A DNA stretch of 64,000 bases from Haloarcula nitratireducens (GTDB taxonomy: Archaea > Halobacteriota > Halobacteria > Halobacteriales > Haloarculaceae). Position numbers and translations under genes: made by a program. The first letter of the stretch is position 1. Each line of letters opens with the position of its first letter. Location: contig NZ_RKLT01000018.1 in the NCBI RefSeq assembly GCF_019599505.1, positions 1 through 64,000 on the forward strand. The letters are read 5' to 3'. Below the pieces are notes generated by a model. The model was not told the DNA's origin and did no database searches. It saw only the letters and a list, made by a program, of their open reading frames with translations. Shown piece by piece: positions 17,745-25,795 of the stretch.

Positions 17745-18576
17745 TCGTCGCCCAACGGGTCCACCGGTTCGAGTCGATGGACGACCTCGACGAGAGTAAC
17801 GTGACCATCGAGGAGCGAGAGGAGTACGAGAGTCACATCGAACGTGGCCACGTCGTGTATGCGGGTGTCGACTACGAGGCCATTCTGGACCGCGCCTAAA
17901 CCGAGGCCGAGATTATCGTCTGGGACGGCGGCAACAACGAACTCCCGTTCTACGTCCCCGACGTCCACATCGTCGTGGCCGATCCCACCGCGCCGGGTCC
18001 GAACTGCGATACCATCCGGGTGAAACCAATCTCCGGTTAGCGGATTACGTCCTCATCAACAAGGAGAACACCGCCGACGTGGCCGGGATTCACGAGGTCG
18101 AAGCAAACGTTCGGCAAACGAATCCGGACGCGGAAGTCATGCACGCGAACTCGACCATTACGGCCGATAGGAACGCCATCGCTGGAAAACGCGTTCTCGT
18201 CGTCGAAGACGGACCGACGATCACCCACGGTGACGCACCCCATGGTGCCGGCTTGATCGCTGCCCGGAAATACGGAGCTGGGGAAATCATCGATCCCGAA
18301 CCGGCGGCCGTGGGATCATTCAAGCGCGTCTTCGAGGAATACGATCACCTCGATGCGGTTCTCCCGGCGATGGGCTATAGCGATGAGCAGATTCGGGATC
18401 TAGAAGCGACGATACGGAACGCAGCACCCGATGTCGTGGTCTCGGGGCCGCCCCACGATCTCGCGCGACTAATCGACATAGACAGCCCTATCGTACGGGT
18501 TCGCTACGAACTCGAGGAGAAAGACGTCACACTCGACACGGTGCTTGATCGTCACGCCCAAGTGTGGAATCTCTGA
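17729..18576 (+). pseudogene. Cyclic-2,3-diphosphoglycerate synthetase-like protein, N-truncated, with a stop and a frameshift
   Basis: The plus strand encodes MPYGDLVAQRVHRFESMDDL and 'ERGHVVYAGVDYEAILDRA', then TAA at 17897 where GAA would be expected. The same frame continues (EAEIIVWDGGNNELPFY, VHIVVADP) to a frameshift near 18020-18035. The next frame continues HPGETNLRLADYVLINK..., KRVLVVEDGPTITHG, LPAMGYSDEQIRDLEATI and ends at 18576. These are landmarks of haloarchaeal proteins annotated as cyclic 2,3-DPG synthetase or GTPase. The N-terminal P-loop region is missing. It abuts the carbamate-kinase tail on the other strand. Confidence 0.75.
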
Positions 18577-18606
18577 TACCCATCAAACAGCGTCCAATCG
18601 GAATCC

Positions 18607-19335
18607 ATGGATACCACTCTCGATCGATTGCGTATCTGGTTCGAAAACACCCAGGTCTTTGCATCATCCCGGAGCAGGCGGCGCTTCTTCGTGCATCTGC
18701 TCGCACTCGGACTCGCATTTGTCGTCGTGACTGTCCTTGTTCAACGTCACTTCGGATTCCTGACCGATGCGCAGGCCTTGCGTGAGTTCATTCGGGGGTA
18801 CGGTATTCTGGCGCCCGTCGTACTCGTTGTTCTCCAAACAGTCCAAGTCGTCGCCGCACCGATCCCTGGACAGGTCCTTGCCGTCGTCGCCGGCTATCTC
18901 TTCGGCGCGTGGTGGGGAACGGTGTACAACATGATCGGAATCACCATCGGCAGTACCGTTGCGTTCTGGCTGTCTCGGCGATACGGCCGCGCCTACGTCG
19001 AAAACATCGTCCACGAGGGCGCTCTCGAACAGTTCGACGCTGTCAGCGACGACTACGGTCGACCGACGCTCTTTTTCGTCTTTCTGGTTCCAGGGCTCCC
19101 CGACGATGTCATCTGCTTTGCGGGAGGGCTTACCGACATCCCGCTGTGGCAACTCGTCGTCATCGCCGTCGTCGGTCGGACGCCAGCGTTCTTCCTCGTC
19201 AACGTCGTTGGTGGTCTACTCGGCACAGACCGTTTCGCTGCCGCGCTCGCGCTCGCAATCGTTCTTGCGGTGATTTCCGTGCTCGGATATCTGTATCGGG
19301 ACCTACTCGTCCGATTTTTCGGAGGGAACCCGTAA
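18607..19335 (+). CDS. TVP38/TMEM64 (VTT, DedA-like) membrane protein
   Basis: A 242-aa membrane protein of about six helices. A short cytoplasmic N-terminus precedes helix 1 (FFVHLLALGLAFVVVTVLV). The VTT/SNARE-associated core includes QVVAAPIPGQVLAVVAGYLFG and GTVYNMIGITIGSTVAFWLSRR (about residues 80-120), then FFVFLVPGLPDDVICFAGGL (about 158-177) and VGRTPAFFLVNVVGG. These are the re-entrant loops with Gly/Pro found in the family, some of whose members act as lipid scramblases or lipid-carrier transporters. The start is the ATG at 18607, 31 bases after the pseudogene stop. No operon partner. Confidence 0.85.
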   Translation: MDTTLDRLRIWFENTQVFASSRSRRRFFVHLLALGLAFVVVTVLVQRHFGFLTDAQALREFIRGYGILAPVVLVVLQTVQVVAAPIPGQVLAVVAGYLFGAWWGTVYNMIGITIGSTVAFWLSRRYGRAYVENIVHEGALEQFDAVSDDYGRPTLFFVFLVPGLPDDVICFAGGLTDIPLWQLVVIAVVGRTPAFFLVNVVGGLLGTDRFAAALALAIVLAVISVLGYLYRDLLVRFFGGNP

Positions 19336-19352
19336 CGGCCGACTGAGTGGAC

Positions 19353-19775
19353 TCAGGCGGCAACCAAGACCGGTCTCCCCGCGTTCTGGACGACACGGTC
19401 GGTCACACTCCCGATCTGCTCCCCTTCTGCGTGGGAGTGTCCGTGGTAGCCAAGCACGATCAGGTCGGCGTCAGTCTCATCGGCGTAATTAATGATCTCC
19501 AGGTATGGCTTCCCATGACAACACCGAGTCGTAACCTTAATCCCGAGTTCTTCACCTCGGTCGACGATCTCCGAGAGTTCCTGATTGCCCCAGTCTTCAA
19601 TCTCGTTGGTTTCCAATTCCGTGCTGCTCAGGGCCGGTTCGGCGTATCGATCGGTATCGACTACGAAGATCGCATGAAGTTCAGAGTCGTGCTGTTCGGC
19701 CTGTTCGAGTGCGTGTGTTGCTGCACGGTTAGCGTCGGCGCTACCATCGGTCGCGACCAGAATTGTATCGTACAT
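19353..19775 (-). CDS. Universal stress protein (UspA family)
   Basis: A 140-aa UspA from the ATG at 19775 (MYDTILVATDGSADANRAA); an ATG three codons upstream (19784) is an alternative. The nucleotide-binding region is altered: GYHGHSHAEGEQIGSVTDRVV instead of the GTHGRTG...LLGS pattern, so nucleotide binding may be weaker or different. It is convergent with the VTT gene, 17 bases apart at their ends. Confidence 0.88.
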   Translation of the reverse strand: MYDTILVATDGSADANRAATHALEQAEQHDSELHAIFVVDTDRYAEPALSSTELETNEIEDWGNQELSEIVDRGEELGIKVTTRCCHGKPYLEIINYADETDADLIVLGYHGHSHAEGEQIGSVTDRVVQNAGRPVLVAA

Positions 19776-20017
19776 ACTGTTCAAGACGCGGCAAGCCGTA
19801 TTGTAATCGCTGGCAATTCCCAGATTATGATAAGGGACCTCGTTCTAGAGCTATCGGGTCGCGTGAGCAAACTGCCGGTGAGGTCACCAATATTCCCCGA
19901 GACAAACTCGTGATTTGGGAGCATCGACATTGTCTCTTTCACTATCGTCGGTAGTCTACTCGAAACCGACTCATTCGCGCATTCGTGAAAAGCCGTAGAA
20001 ACCCGCTTTGACATCCT

Positions 20018-20037
20018 CCCGCGCCTGAAGACGCGGG
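20018..20037. repeat. IS200/IS605-type terminal hairpin
   Basis: CCCGCG and CGCGGG flank an 8-base loop (CCTGAAGA), preceded by GACATCCTC. This hairpin is characteristic of the right ends of haloarchaeal IS1341/IS605-type elements, just outside the tnpB stop. Here it lies 34 bases past the TnpB-remnant stop, as expected. Confidence 0.6.
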
Positions 20038-20070
20038 AATCCCACGGCACCGCACCGCTAGATTGGGATA

Positions 20071-20280
20071 TTACGGTTTGCAGTCTACCACCTCTGCCCG
20101 AGGTTGGAATCCTCGGGAGAGGTCATGAAGGTAGACTCCGGGCTGTGCCAACCAGCCGGTACTCCTATCCTCATCCAAACTGGCCGAAGACTCGGAGTTA
20201 CTTTCCTCGTTGATGTTGCGACGGATATTCTCCGCCCCATTCACGTCAGCGTTGAACGCTCCATCCTCTAGCGTCTTTCA
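20071..20280 (-). pseudogene. tnpB: TnpB C-terminal fragment (IS1341/IS605 family)
   Basis: The minus strand encodes DGAFNADVNGAENIRRNI... and ends with STGWLAQPGVYLHDL...VVDCKP and a TAA at 20071-20073. 'NADVNGAENIRR' is the last part of the RuvC/zinc-finger region of TnpB, and 'GWLAQPGVF...DCKP' is the usual haloarchaeal C-terminus. Upstream, near 20281, the frame ends in a stop at the junction with an unrelated recombinase tail. Only about 70 residues of a normal 400-aa protein remain. Confidence 0.8.
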
Positions 20281-20511
20281 GAAGCTGCGGAGATTGATGT
20301 CGACCATCCGAAGCACGATTACCTCGCTCCATATGGCGGCCGTCGTGGGATGAGAGAGATCCTTGTCCGAGCAGTTGGCTACACAGTTGCAGCTCGATAT
20401 CTCGATAACTCAGAGTAGATAGTTAGAGAGCGGTATTTACACATCGAAGCCAGTGAGTTAGGGGCTGTTGCTACCGAGCCGCTTGAGGAAATCGACAGTA
20501 TATCGCGGTAA
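20281..20511 (+). pseudogene. Tyrosine recombinase/integrase C-terminal fragment
   Basis: Plus strand, frame from 20281: EAAEIDVDHPKHDYLAPYGG then RRGMREILVRAVGY, 'AARYLDNSE', an in-frame TAG, then IVRERYLHIEASELGAVATE and a TAA at 20511. GGRRG carries the second catalytic Arg of haloarchaeal integrases and 'RERYLHIEA' the nucleophile Tyr. The fragment is cut at its 5' end by the TnpB remnant. A past integration or excision event at this site is likely. Confidence 0.65.
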
Positions 20512-20544
20512 CTATTTTCGGATGTAAGAGGTACCCCGCCGCGT

Positions 20545-21198
20545 TCAGACCGCTTCGACGGTGAACAGCGAGTCGTCGCTGAGGACTACCTGTACCCGGC
20601 GATGCCAGGCGTCAGCAAAGGCCTCCCGTTGCTGGTCGCTTGCCGACCCGTCGAGAATCTCTTGGAGATTCCCGATTGCGGGTCCACCGTCAGGAACGTC
20701 GCTGACGTGGTAGGTTACTTCGATGGACTCGTCCGTGTCGGTTCGCCGGAACCGGAACGTCGGCTCCGCCGTGTCCGGGTCGAACACGTCAAAGCGCAGG
20801 AGATCGCGGCGGCCGCCGTAGCCGCCAGCGAGCCCGCTGAATCCGTCGTCGTCGGTCGCACCAGTTACGTACGAGATGATGCGGCTCATCACGCCGTACG
20901 CGGCATCGTCACGTGGACCGGCCGCTTGCACCTCGATCTCGCTCCGGACCGGATGCTTGTCGGCGTACAGCGCGTCGAGGCCGAGCTGGACGATCCGGTA
21001 AGCGCCCGAGGCTGTCGGGCAGGAGTGTCCAGCCTCTTTCACCGCGTCTCTGTAGGTGATGACGAACGGGTCGCCCGGTTCGAGGACGCCGAGGGCTTCC
21101 GCGACAGGGTCGCGAATCTCGATCGGGGCGACGTCGTAGTCGACTTGCCAGTTCGTGCTATTCTCGGTTCCGTCGGTCGCAGTCGAATCTGTTGTCAT
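20545..21198 (-). CDS. FmdE-like protein (possible metal-binding), 217 aa
   Basis: A soluble acidic protein. The middle contains AVKEAGHSCPTASGAYRIVQL (about residues 51-71), reminiscent of the FmdE domain signature 'GH.CPG...G.R', a Cys/His metal site. Further on are ISYVTGATDDDGF and 'LAGGYGGRRDLLRF'. FmdE-type domains are named for molybdenum formylmethanofuran dehydrogenase operons; many stand-alone versions are of unknown role. It is on the same strand as the P1B ATPase, 27 bases after that gene's stop, so it is probably the last gene of the metal operon (HMA, ATPase, this protein). A metal-related role is inferred from context. Confidence 0.55.
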   Translation of the reverse strand: MTTDSTATDGTENSTNWQVDYDVAPIEIRDPVAEALGVLEPGDPFVITYRDAVKEAGHSCPTASGAYRIVQLGLDALYADKHPVRSEIEVQAAGPRDDAAYGVMSRIISYVTGATDDDGFSGLAGGYGGRRDLLRFDVFDPDTAEPTFRFRRTDTDESIEVTYHVSDVPDGGPAIGNLQEILDGSASDQQREAFADAWHRRVQVVLSDDSLFTVEAV

Positions 21199-21225
21199 GG
21201 GTTGAGTTGAGTTCGTGTCGAGTGT

Positions 21226-23145
21226 TCAGTAGCGGAGCAGTCGCATCCCGTTGAGGATGACGAGGAGAACGCTGGCTTCGTGGACCAGCATCCCGGCGGC
21301 GAGGGTGACGTAGCTGGTCAGCACGCCCGCGAGGAGGACGGTCACGGTCAGCACCGCGAGGCCGACGTTCTCGAGGACGTTCCAGCGCGTCGCTTTGCTC
21401 AGTTTGACCGCATACGGGATCCGTTCGAGGTCGTCGGCCATCAGCGCCATGTCCGCCGTCTCGATGGCGGTGTCCGTCCCCGCGGCACCCATCGCGATGC
21501 CGACATCGGCGGTCGCCAGCGACGGCGCGTCGTTGATGCCGTCGCCGACCATCGCGACGACGTGGCCGTCGGCCTGGTAGGCCTCGATGACGGTCTGCTT
21601 GTCCTCGGGGAGAAGTTCGGCGCGGTACTCGTCGATGCCGACCTCCTCGGCAACGGCGGCGGCCGTCCGCTCGTTGTCGCCAGTGAGCATCACCGTCTGG
21701 ATGCCGGCGTCCCGGAGCGCCGCGACGACGCCAGGAGCGGCCTCCCGGAGCTCGTCCCGCAGCGCGATTGCGCCGATGATGTCCCCATCTCGGATGACGT
21801 GGACGACCGTTTCGCCGCGCTCCTCACGCTCGCGAACGTAGTCGGCGATCCGGCTGGGGACATCGATGTCGCGGTCGTCCAGCAGTGCGCGGTTGCCGAC
21901 GACAATCTCGTGCCCGTTGGCGTGGGCGATGACGCCCTTGCCAGCGACCACGTCGAAGTCGTCCGGATCGGGGACCGGTTGGCGCCCCGCGTCCGTATCG
22001 TCCGCCTGGGCGACCGTCGCCCCACCGTCTGTCGCAGCAGTCGGGCGCTCGCGGGCCGCGTCCACGATGGCTTCGGCGAGGTGGTGTTCGCTCTTCTTCT
22101 CGGCGGTCGCCGCGAGCGAGAGGACCTCGTCATCAGCAACGCCGAACCCCTCGACGTCGGCGACGGTGGTCTCGCCTTTCGTGAGCGTGCCCGTCTTGTC
22201 GAAGGCGACGAGGTCGATCTTGCCGGCGCGCTCGAGGTGTTCGCCGCCCTTCATCAGCACGCCCGACCGGGCGGCGTTGCCGATGGCCGAGACGATGCTG
22301 ACCGGCGGGCCGATGACCAGCGCGCCCGGACAGCCGATGACCAACAGGGTCAGCGACAGGATCGCGTTCTGCGTGATTGCATACGCGCCAATTGCTAACG
22401 CGATGACGCCGGGCGTGTAATACTTCGCGAACCGGTCGATGAGACTCTCCGTGGGCGACTGAGCCTCCTGGGCCTCCTCGACCCGGCGGATGATGCGTTC
22501 GAGCGTCGTATCCGAGCCCGCACCGGTCGTCTGGACTTCAAGCGCCCCTTCTTGGTTGACCGTCCCGGCGTAAACCTCGTCGCCGTCGGCCTTGTGGACG
22601 GGCGCGCTCTCGCCGGTGACCGGCGCCTGGTTGACGGCGCTTTCGCCGTCGACAACCTCGCCATCGACCGGAATCTTCCCGCCCGGCTTTACGACAACGA
22701 CTTCGTCCTCCTCGACCTCGCGAGCAGGAACCTCCTGGAGTTCTCCGTCGCGACGGACGGTCGCCGTGTCAGGCGTCATCTCCAGCAGCTCTTGGAGGGC
22801 TGTCCGGGTCTTCCGCATCGTCCGTCCCTCGAGGTAGCTGCCGAGGCTGAACAGGAAGACGACGGCGGCGGCTTCCCAGTACTCCCCGATGACGATGGCA
22901 CCGATGGCGGCCAGCGTCACCAGCGTCTTGATACCGAGGGTTCGGTTAGTTACCTCGTGGTAGGCGGTCTTGGCGATGTCGTAGCCACCCACGATCGTCG
23001 CTAGGACGAGGATGGCGGCACCCATTGTGTCGAAACCCGTGAGGTAGCCGAGACTCCAGCCACCGCCGTACAGCAGGCCGCTCGTCGCCGTGACGATGGC
23101 CTTCCGGTCTTTTCGGTAGTACTGCGTGATCGATTGCTTGTTCAT
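21226..23145 (-). CDS. P1B-type heavy-metal ATPase with CPG motif
   Basis: A 639-aa pump. The N-terminus has no HMA domain: MNKQSITQYYRKDRKAIV leads straight into the first helices. In order: actuator loop (APVTGESAPVHK), TM6 with VIGCPGALVIGPPVSIV (Cys near residue 270), DKTGTLTKGETTV (Asp near 313), the HP signature SEHHLAEAI, and GDGINDAPSLA near 533. P1B pumps export soft metals; CPC marks many Cu and Zn/Cd members, whereas here the third residue is Gly, so the ion cannot be assigned with certainty. The ATG at 23145 follows the HMA gene stop by four bases. Translationally coupled to the HMA protein upstream. Confidence 0.9.
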   Translation of the reverse strand: MNKQSITQYYRKDRKAIVTATSGLLYGGGWSLGYLTGFDTMGAAILVLATIVGGYDIAKTAYHEVTNRTLGIKTLVTLAAIGAIVIGEYWEAAAVVFLFSLGSYLEGRTMRKTRTALQELLEMTPDTATVRRDGELQEVPAREVEEDEVVVVKPGGKIPVDGEVVDGESAVNQAPVTGESAPVHKADGDEVYAGTVNQEGALEVQTTGAGSDTTLERIIRRVEEAQEAQSPTESLIDRFAKYYTPGVIALAIGAYAITQNAILSLTLLVIGCPGALVIGPPVSIVSAIGNAARSGVLMKGGEHLERAGKIDLVAFDKTGTLTKGETTVADVEGFGVADDEVLSLAATAEKKSEHHLAEAIVDAARERPTAATDGGATVAQADDTDAGRQPVPDPDDFDVVAGKGVIAHANGHEIVVGNRALLDDRDIDVPSRIADYVREREERGETVVHVIRDGDIIGAIALRDELREAAPGVVAALRDAGIQTVMLTGDNERTAAAVAEEVGIDEYRAELLPEDKQTVIEAYQADGHVVAMVGDGINDAPSLATADVGIAMGAAGTDTAIETADMALMADDLERIPYAVKLSKATRWNVLENVGLAVLTVTVLLAGVLTSYVTLAAGMLVHEASVLLVILNGMRLLRY

Positions 23146-23149
23146 GGAG

Positions 23150-23365
23150 TTAGGCGGGCTGGGGCGTGTACCCCTGGTTTTCGATGGTCTGGGCGAAGGT
23201 CTCGGGCTCAGCGACGCCGTCGTCGTACTCGATCTCGACGCGGCCGGTCGCGTAGTGGACCTCGACGTGCTGGACGCCGTCGACGTTCGAGAGGGCGCGT
23301 TCGACGGTGCTCGCACAGGTCGGGCAGTCGAAGTCAAGGACGCGGAACTGGGTTGTGTCGCTCAT
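23150..23365 (-). CDS. Heavy-metal-associated (HMA) domain metallochaperone
   Basis: A 71-aa HMA-fold protein: MSDTTQFRVLDFDCPTCAST carries the metal-binding C-x-x-C (Cys14 and Cys17), followed by VERALSNVDGVQHVEVHYAT and a Gly-Tyr C-terminal strand (NQGYTPQPA). It acts like the N-terminal HMA domain that the adjacent P1B ATPase lacks, delivering metal to the pump. Start is the ATG at 23365, and the stop is four bases before the ATPase start, so the two are an operon. An inverted repeat (AAACAT...ATGTTT) lies 30 bases upstream. Confidence 0.92.
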   Translation of the reverse strand: MSDTTQFRVLDFDCPTCASTVERALSNVDGVQHVEVHYATGRVEIEYDDGVAEPETFAQTIENQGYTPQPA

Positions 23366-23395
23366 TACAGTTTGAGGTAGTGCCCGTACCCCAAT

Positions 23396-23419
23396 AAACA
23401 TTTTTTAGATGATATGTTT
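23396..23419. promoter_or_regulatory. Inverted repeat AAACAT-N12-ATGTTT, candidate operator
   Basis: In the 198-base divergent space between the HMA gene and the winged-helix regulator, AAACAT (23396-23401) and ATGTTT (23414-23419) form an inverted repeat with an AT-rich centre. It overlaps the TATA-like TTTATT about 35 bases upstream of the HMA start. A dimeric winged-helix repressor encoded next door could bind here. This is inferred from symmetry and position. Confidence 0.4.
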
Positions 23420-23563
23420 GAATATAGACACAGGTTATTGGAACAGTCAAACAGGTCGTCTAGGGCTTTCGCCCTCGTGGTTCCGTCTGAGATTCGTTCT
23501 TCGGTGGGCGGGTCTTCGCTGACATCCCGTACTTTTTCCCTCGTGCTCACTCTCAGTTCCTGT

Positions 23564-24085
23564 ATGAGTAGTTCCGATACCGACCACCGACTCGAGGACA
23601 TTGCGGTGCGAGACACCCGGGTTTCGGACGCTATCGACGAGCCGATGCGGGCAATGATCCTCGATATTCTGGCCAAGGAGGCTCTGACCGCGACCGAGGT
23701 TCACGAACGCCTCGACGATCGCGGCGTCGACCGGACGGAGAACACGGTCCGCCACCACATCAACGAGCTCCGAGACGCTGGGCTCGTCGACGTCGTCCGC
23801 TTCGAGGAGGGGCGCGGCGGCACCACGAAGTACTACCACGCGAATACGATCGTCCTCTCGTACTCGCTGCCCGAGTCCGCCGACCAAGCAGTCGAGGAGA
23901 TGGTCGACGCCGTCCAGCCCCAGATTACGGACGCGCTCGCCACGCTCACCGACGAGTACGACGAATCGATCGAGGACATCGTCGCGGATATGCAGCCCTG
24001 CGAGCACTGCCGGACTCAGAAGTACGAGACGTACGTCCTCCTGACGGTCCTGCGGCGCGCGTTCGTCCGTGCATATCGGGACTGA
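23564..24085 (+). CDS. ArsR-like winged-helix metal-responsive regulator
   Basis: A 173-aa protein. Residues about 10-90 form a winged helix (VSDAIDEPMRAMILDILA, EVHERLDDRGVDRTENTVRH then HINELRDAGLV, wing EEGRGGTTKYYHA). The C-terminal part has a helical dimer region and a 'MQPCEHCRTQKYE' segment with Cys-x-x-His-Cys, a plausible metal site. The divergent position next to a HMA/P1B ATPase pair suggests it senses the metal and controls that operon. The start is the ATG at 23564 (MSSSDTDHRLEDIA); upstream in-frame sequence from 23414 is not family-like. Confidence 0.8.
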   Translation: MSSSDTDHRLEDIAVRDTRVSDAIDEPMRAMILDILAKEALTATEVHERLDDRGVDRTENTVRHHINELRDAGLVDVVRFEEGRGGTTKYYHANTIVLSYSLPESADQAVEEMVDAVQPQITDALATLTDEYDESIEDIVADMQPCEHCRTQKYETYVLLTVLRRAFVRAYRD

Positions 24086-24365
24086 GACACCGGACCCTGC
24101 CTACGACTATCCTCCTTCAGGGGATTGTCAGATTGGAAATGGCGGGCCGAGACCCACCGTTGAGCGAAGACAGACGGTCCTAAAGCGGATTCCCGTCCAG
24201 CTATCGAATCGTCGTACAGTCATCGAATCGTCCGAGTGAGCGAATATCCACATCCAGCCCATCACTCCGAGAATAATGAATGGAAACTAACAATCTGTTC
24301 GTACTGGATATTGATAGTATCTATACGAGGTAATACCCGATATTGACACCTCCTAGCTAGCGCTA

Positions 24366-24593
24366 TCAGTCTGTTCGTACAGCACGCAGATACCCTGCGT
24401 ACAATGCCGGTGATCCAAGCGGAAGCGCCAGGATTCCGAATCCGAGGAGGACGTACCGACTCGGTCGTGTCCGCTGGAGTACGAGAATCGTTGCGATGAT
24501 TCCGAGTAGCACGATTACGTACAAACAGTCAAACGTGTCTGGGAGAAACTGATCGAGATTGGTGGCGACGACCTTGTGGAGAAGACTCGGCAA
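24366..24593 (-). CDS. Small two-helix membrane protein, 75 aa or less
   Basis: The protein has two hydrophobic segments, FDCLYVIVLLGIIATILVL (about residues 21-39) and YVLLGFGILALPLGSPALYAG (about 47-67), around a basic loop (RTRPSRY). The 5' end overlaps repeat copy R1-A, and the first residues (MPSLLHKVVATN) are encoded by repeat sequence, so the original N-terminus may be lost and the true start is uncertain. Family unknown. Confidence 0.5.
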   Translation of the reverse strand: MPSLLHKVVATNLDQFLPDTFDCLYVIVLLGIIATILVLQRTRPSRYVLLGFGILALPLGSPALYAGYLRAVRTD

Positions 24594-24958
24594 GTGGGAC
24601 GGGAGCAGTCACAGATTGAGCTGTTGGCGATGGACGCCGAGACAGCCGAAGCATTGGTCGAGCAACGCTACGTCGGTCTGGATCTCTCAGAGAACAGCGA
24701 TCGAAGGCAACGACTGGTGGCGTCACACCCGTTGTGGTGGAGTCTTCGGGGTAAGCCTGTGACGAGCACCAATTGAGAAGGAAATTGGCATAGAACCGAC
24801 GCTGCTGGACGCGGTGGCACGTGCCCTGCCGCCGCTGGCGTTGCTGTCTGGTAGCTGCAGCTACCGGGAGCGACCCCCTTCTTTGCAGGAGTGGAGTGAG
24901 TGTTCGTAACACGAACGGCGCGACTAGTCCCGATTCGCTGTTCACAACGGGTGTGACA
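24579..24958. repeat. Dispersed repeat R1, copy A
   Basis: About 380 bases shared with 28271-28630, with shorter stretches also at 26000-26152 and 29795-29905. The first 170 bases preserve a peptide (VEKTRQVGREQSQIELLAMD then TAEALVEQRYVGLDL), so R1 contains the tail of a lost gene. The second half has a common core including GGTAGCTGCA and 'GGGAGCGACC', 'TGCAGG', and a terminal GGGTGTGAC. No transposase is present. It may be a non-autonomous element or the edge of one. Confidence 0.55.
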
Positions 24959-25084
24959 GTTCTCCCAGCAAGAACCCTCAGCGATGTCAGAAGTCACAAT
25001 GTTGGGAAAGTGACCTCCGCTCATACTGTCTAAGGCGCCGGCGAAGTCAAGTTGAGGATCGCGGTATTCGGCACACTGGGGTTA

Positions 25085-25215
25085 TACCGCCCGGACAACT
25101 TCATTCGGCTACGAGTTTCGAGGAGCTCGTGGATTACCTCGCTGAAGAACTCGACCTCGAGCGAAGTGAGCATGTCCGAGATGTCGGGCAATCAGTTGTG
25201 GGGCATCATGACTGA
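25085..25215 (+). pseudogene. Antitoxin remnant of a Doc-type module
   Basis: The plus strand encodes (after one apparent inserted base near 25113) GYEF / EELVDYLAEELDLERSEHVR and ends 'DVGQSVVGHHD' with a TGA at 25213. Upstream there is no start. The fragment is immediately upstream of a Doc/Fic toxin pseudogene on the same strand, so it is the C-terminal end of the cognate antitoxin. Assignment is by position. Confidence 0.4.
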
Positions 25216-25308
25216 GCAAAACAAATCTCTGAAATTCCGTTCGACGAGTCTCGCTTCTGCGTGGTTCATGGTAAAGACTACACCAGTTCACCATCGAGTA
25301 GTGATTGC

Positions 25309-25795
25309 ATGGGAGACTCGGTGTGGTATCCGTCAGTCGATGACGTTCTTGCGATCCACGACGATATCGTCTCGGAGTATCCTGATACGCATTCTGGCGT
25401 AGCGAACAGTGGGGACATAGAGTTTGCACTGACAATACATTAAGGAAGGGAGTTTCGGTACAGTACCGGAGACGATTCACGAAAAAGCGTTCCACTTGCT
25501 CCGACTGCTCGTTGCGAACCATCCGTTCGTCGACGCGAATAAGCGAACCGCACTCAACACGACAGTCGTCTTCTATTTTCTCAATGGGTACCGATTTGAG
25601 TACGACAACCAGATTAGGGAGGTCTTGAAGCGATTTGGAACCGATGAGGCGACTGTCAATGAAGAGGAGACCGTTGCATATCTACACTCCCACACTGAAG
25701 CACTGGACTTAGTTGGCGAGATCGAAGAGTGGCGGGATGACCTCATTCAGTACGGACTGGAGCAACTAACTACCGATGAGGACCCGAATGATTAA
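25309..25795 (+). pseudogene. doc: Doc/Fic-family toxin, broken by a one-base insertion
   Basis: The first frame from the ATG at 25309 reads MGDSVWYPSVDDVLAIHDDI... to 'GDIEFALT', then hits a stop at 25443. One extra A near 25433 shifts the frame; the other frame continues YIKEGSFGTVPETIHEKAF and contains the Fic-core HPFVDANKRTALN (Doc uses HxFxDANKR). The end is at 25795. Doc toxins phosphorylate elongation factor Tu or AMPylate other targets. The active-site loop is intact but the frame is broken, so activity requires repair or recoding. Confidence 0.75.

Noticed and set aside
17696..17968. Minus-strand 90-aa frame over the synthetase remnant
   Set aside because: It is the shadow of the plus-strand gene, which has clear family landmarks; the frame lacks them.
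21280..22398. Plus-strand 372-aa frame over the P1B ATPase
   Set aside because: Antisense to the ATPase with no membrane segments or motif of its own.
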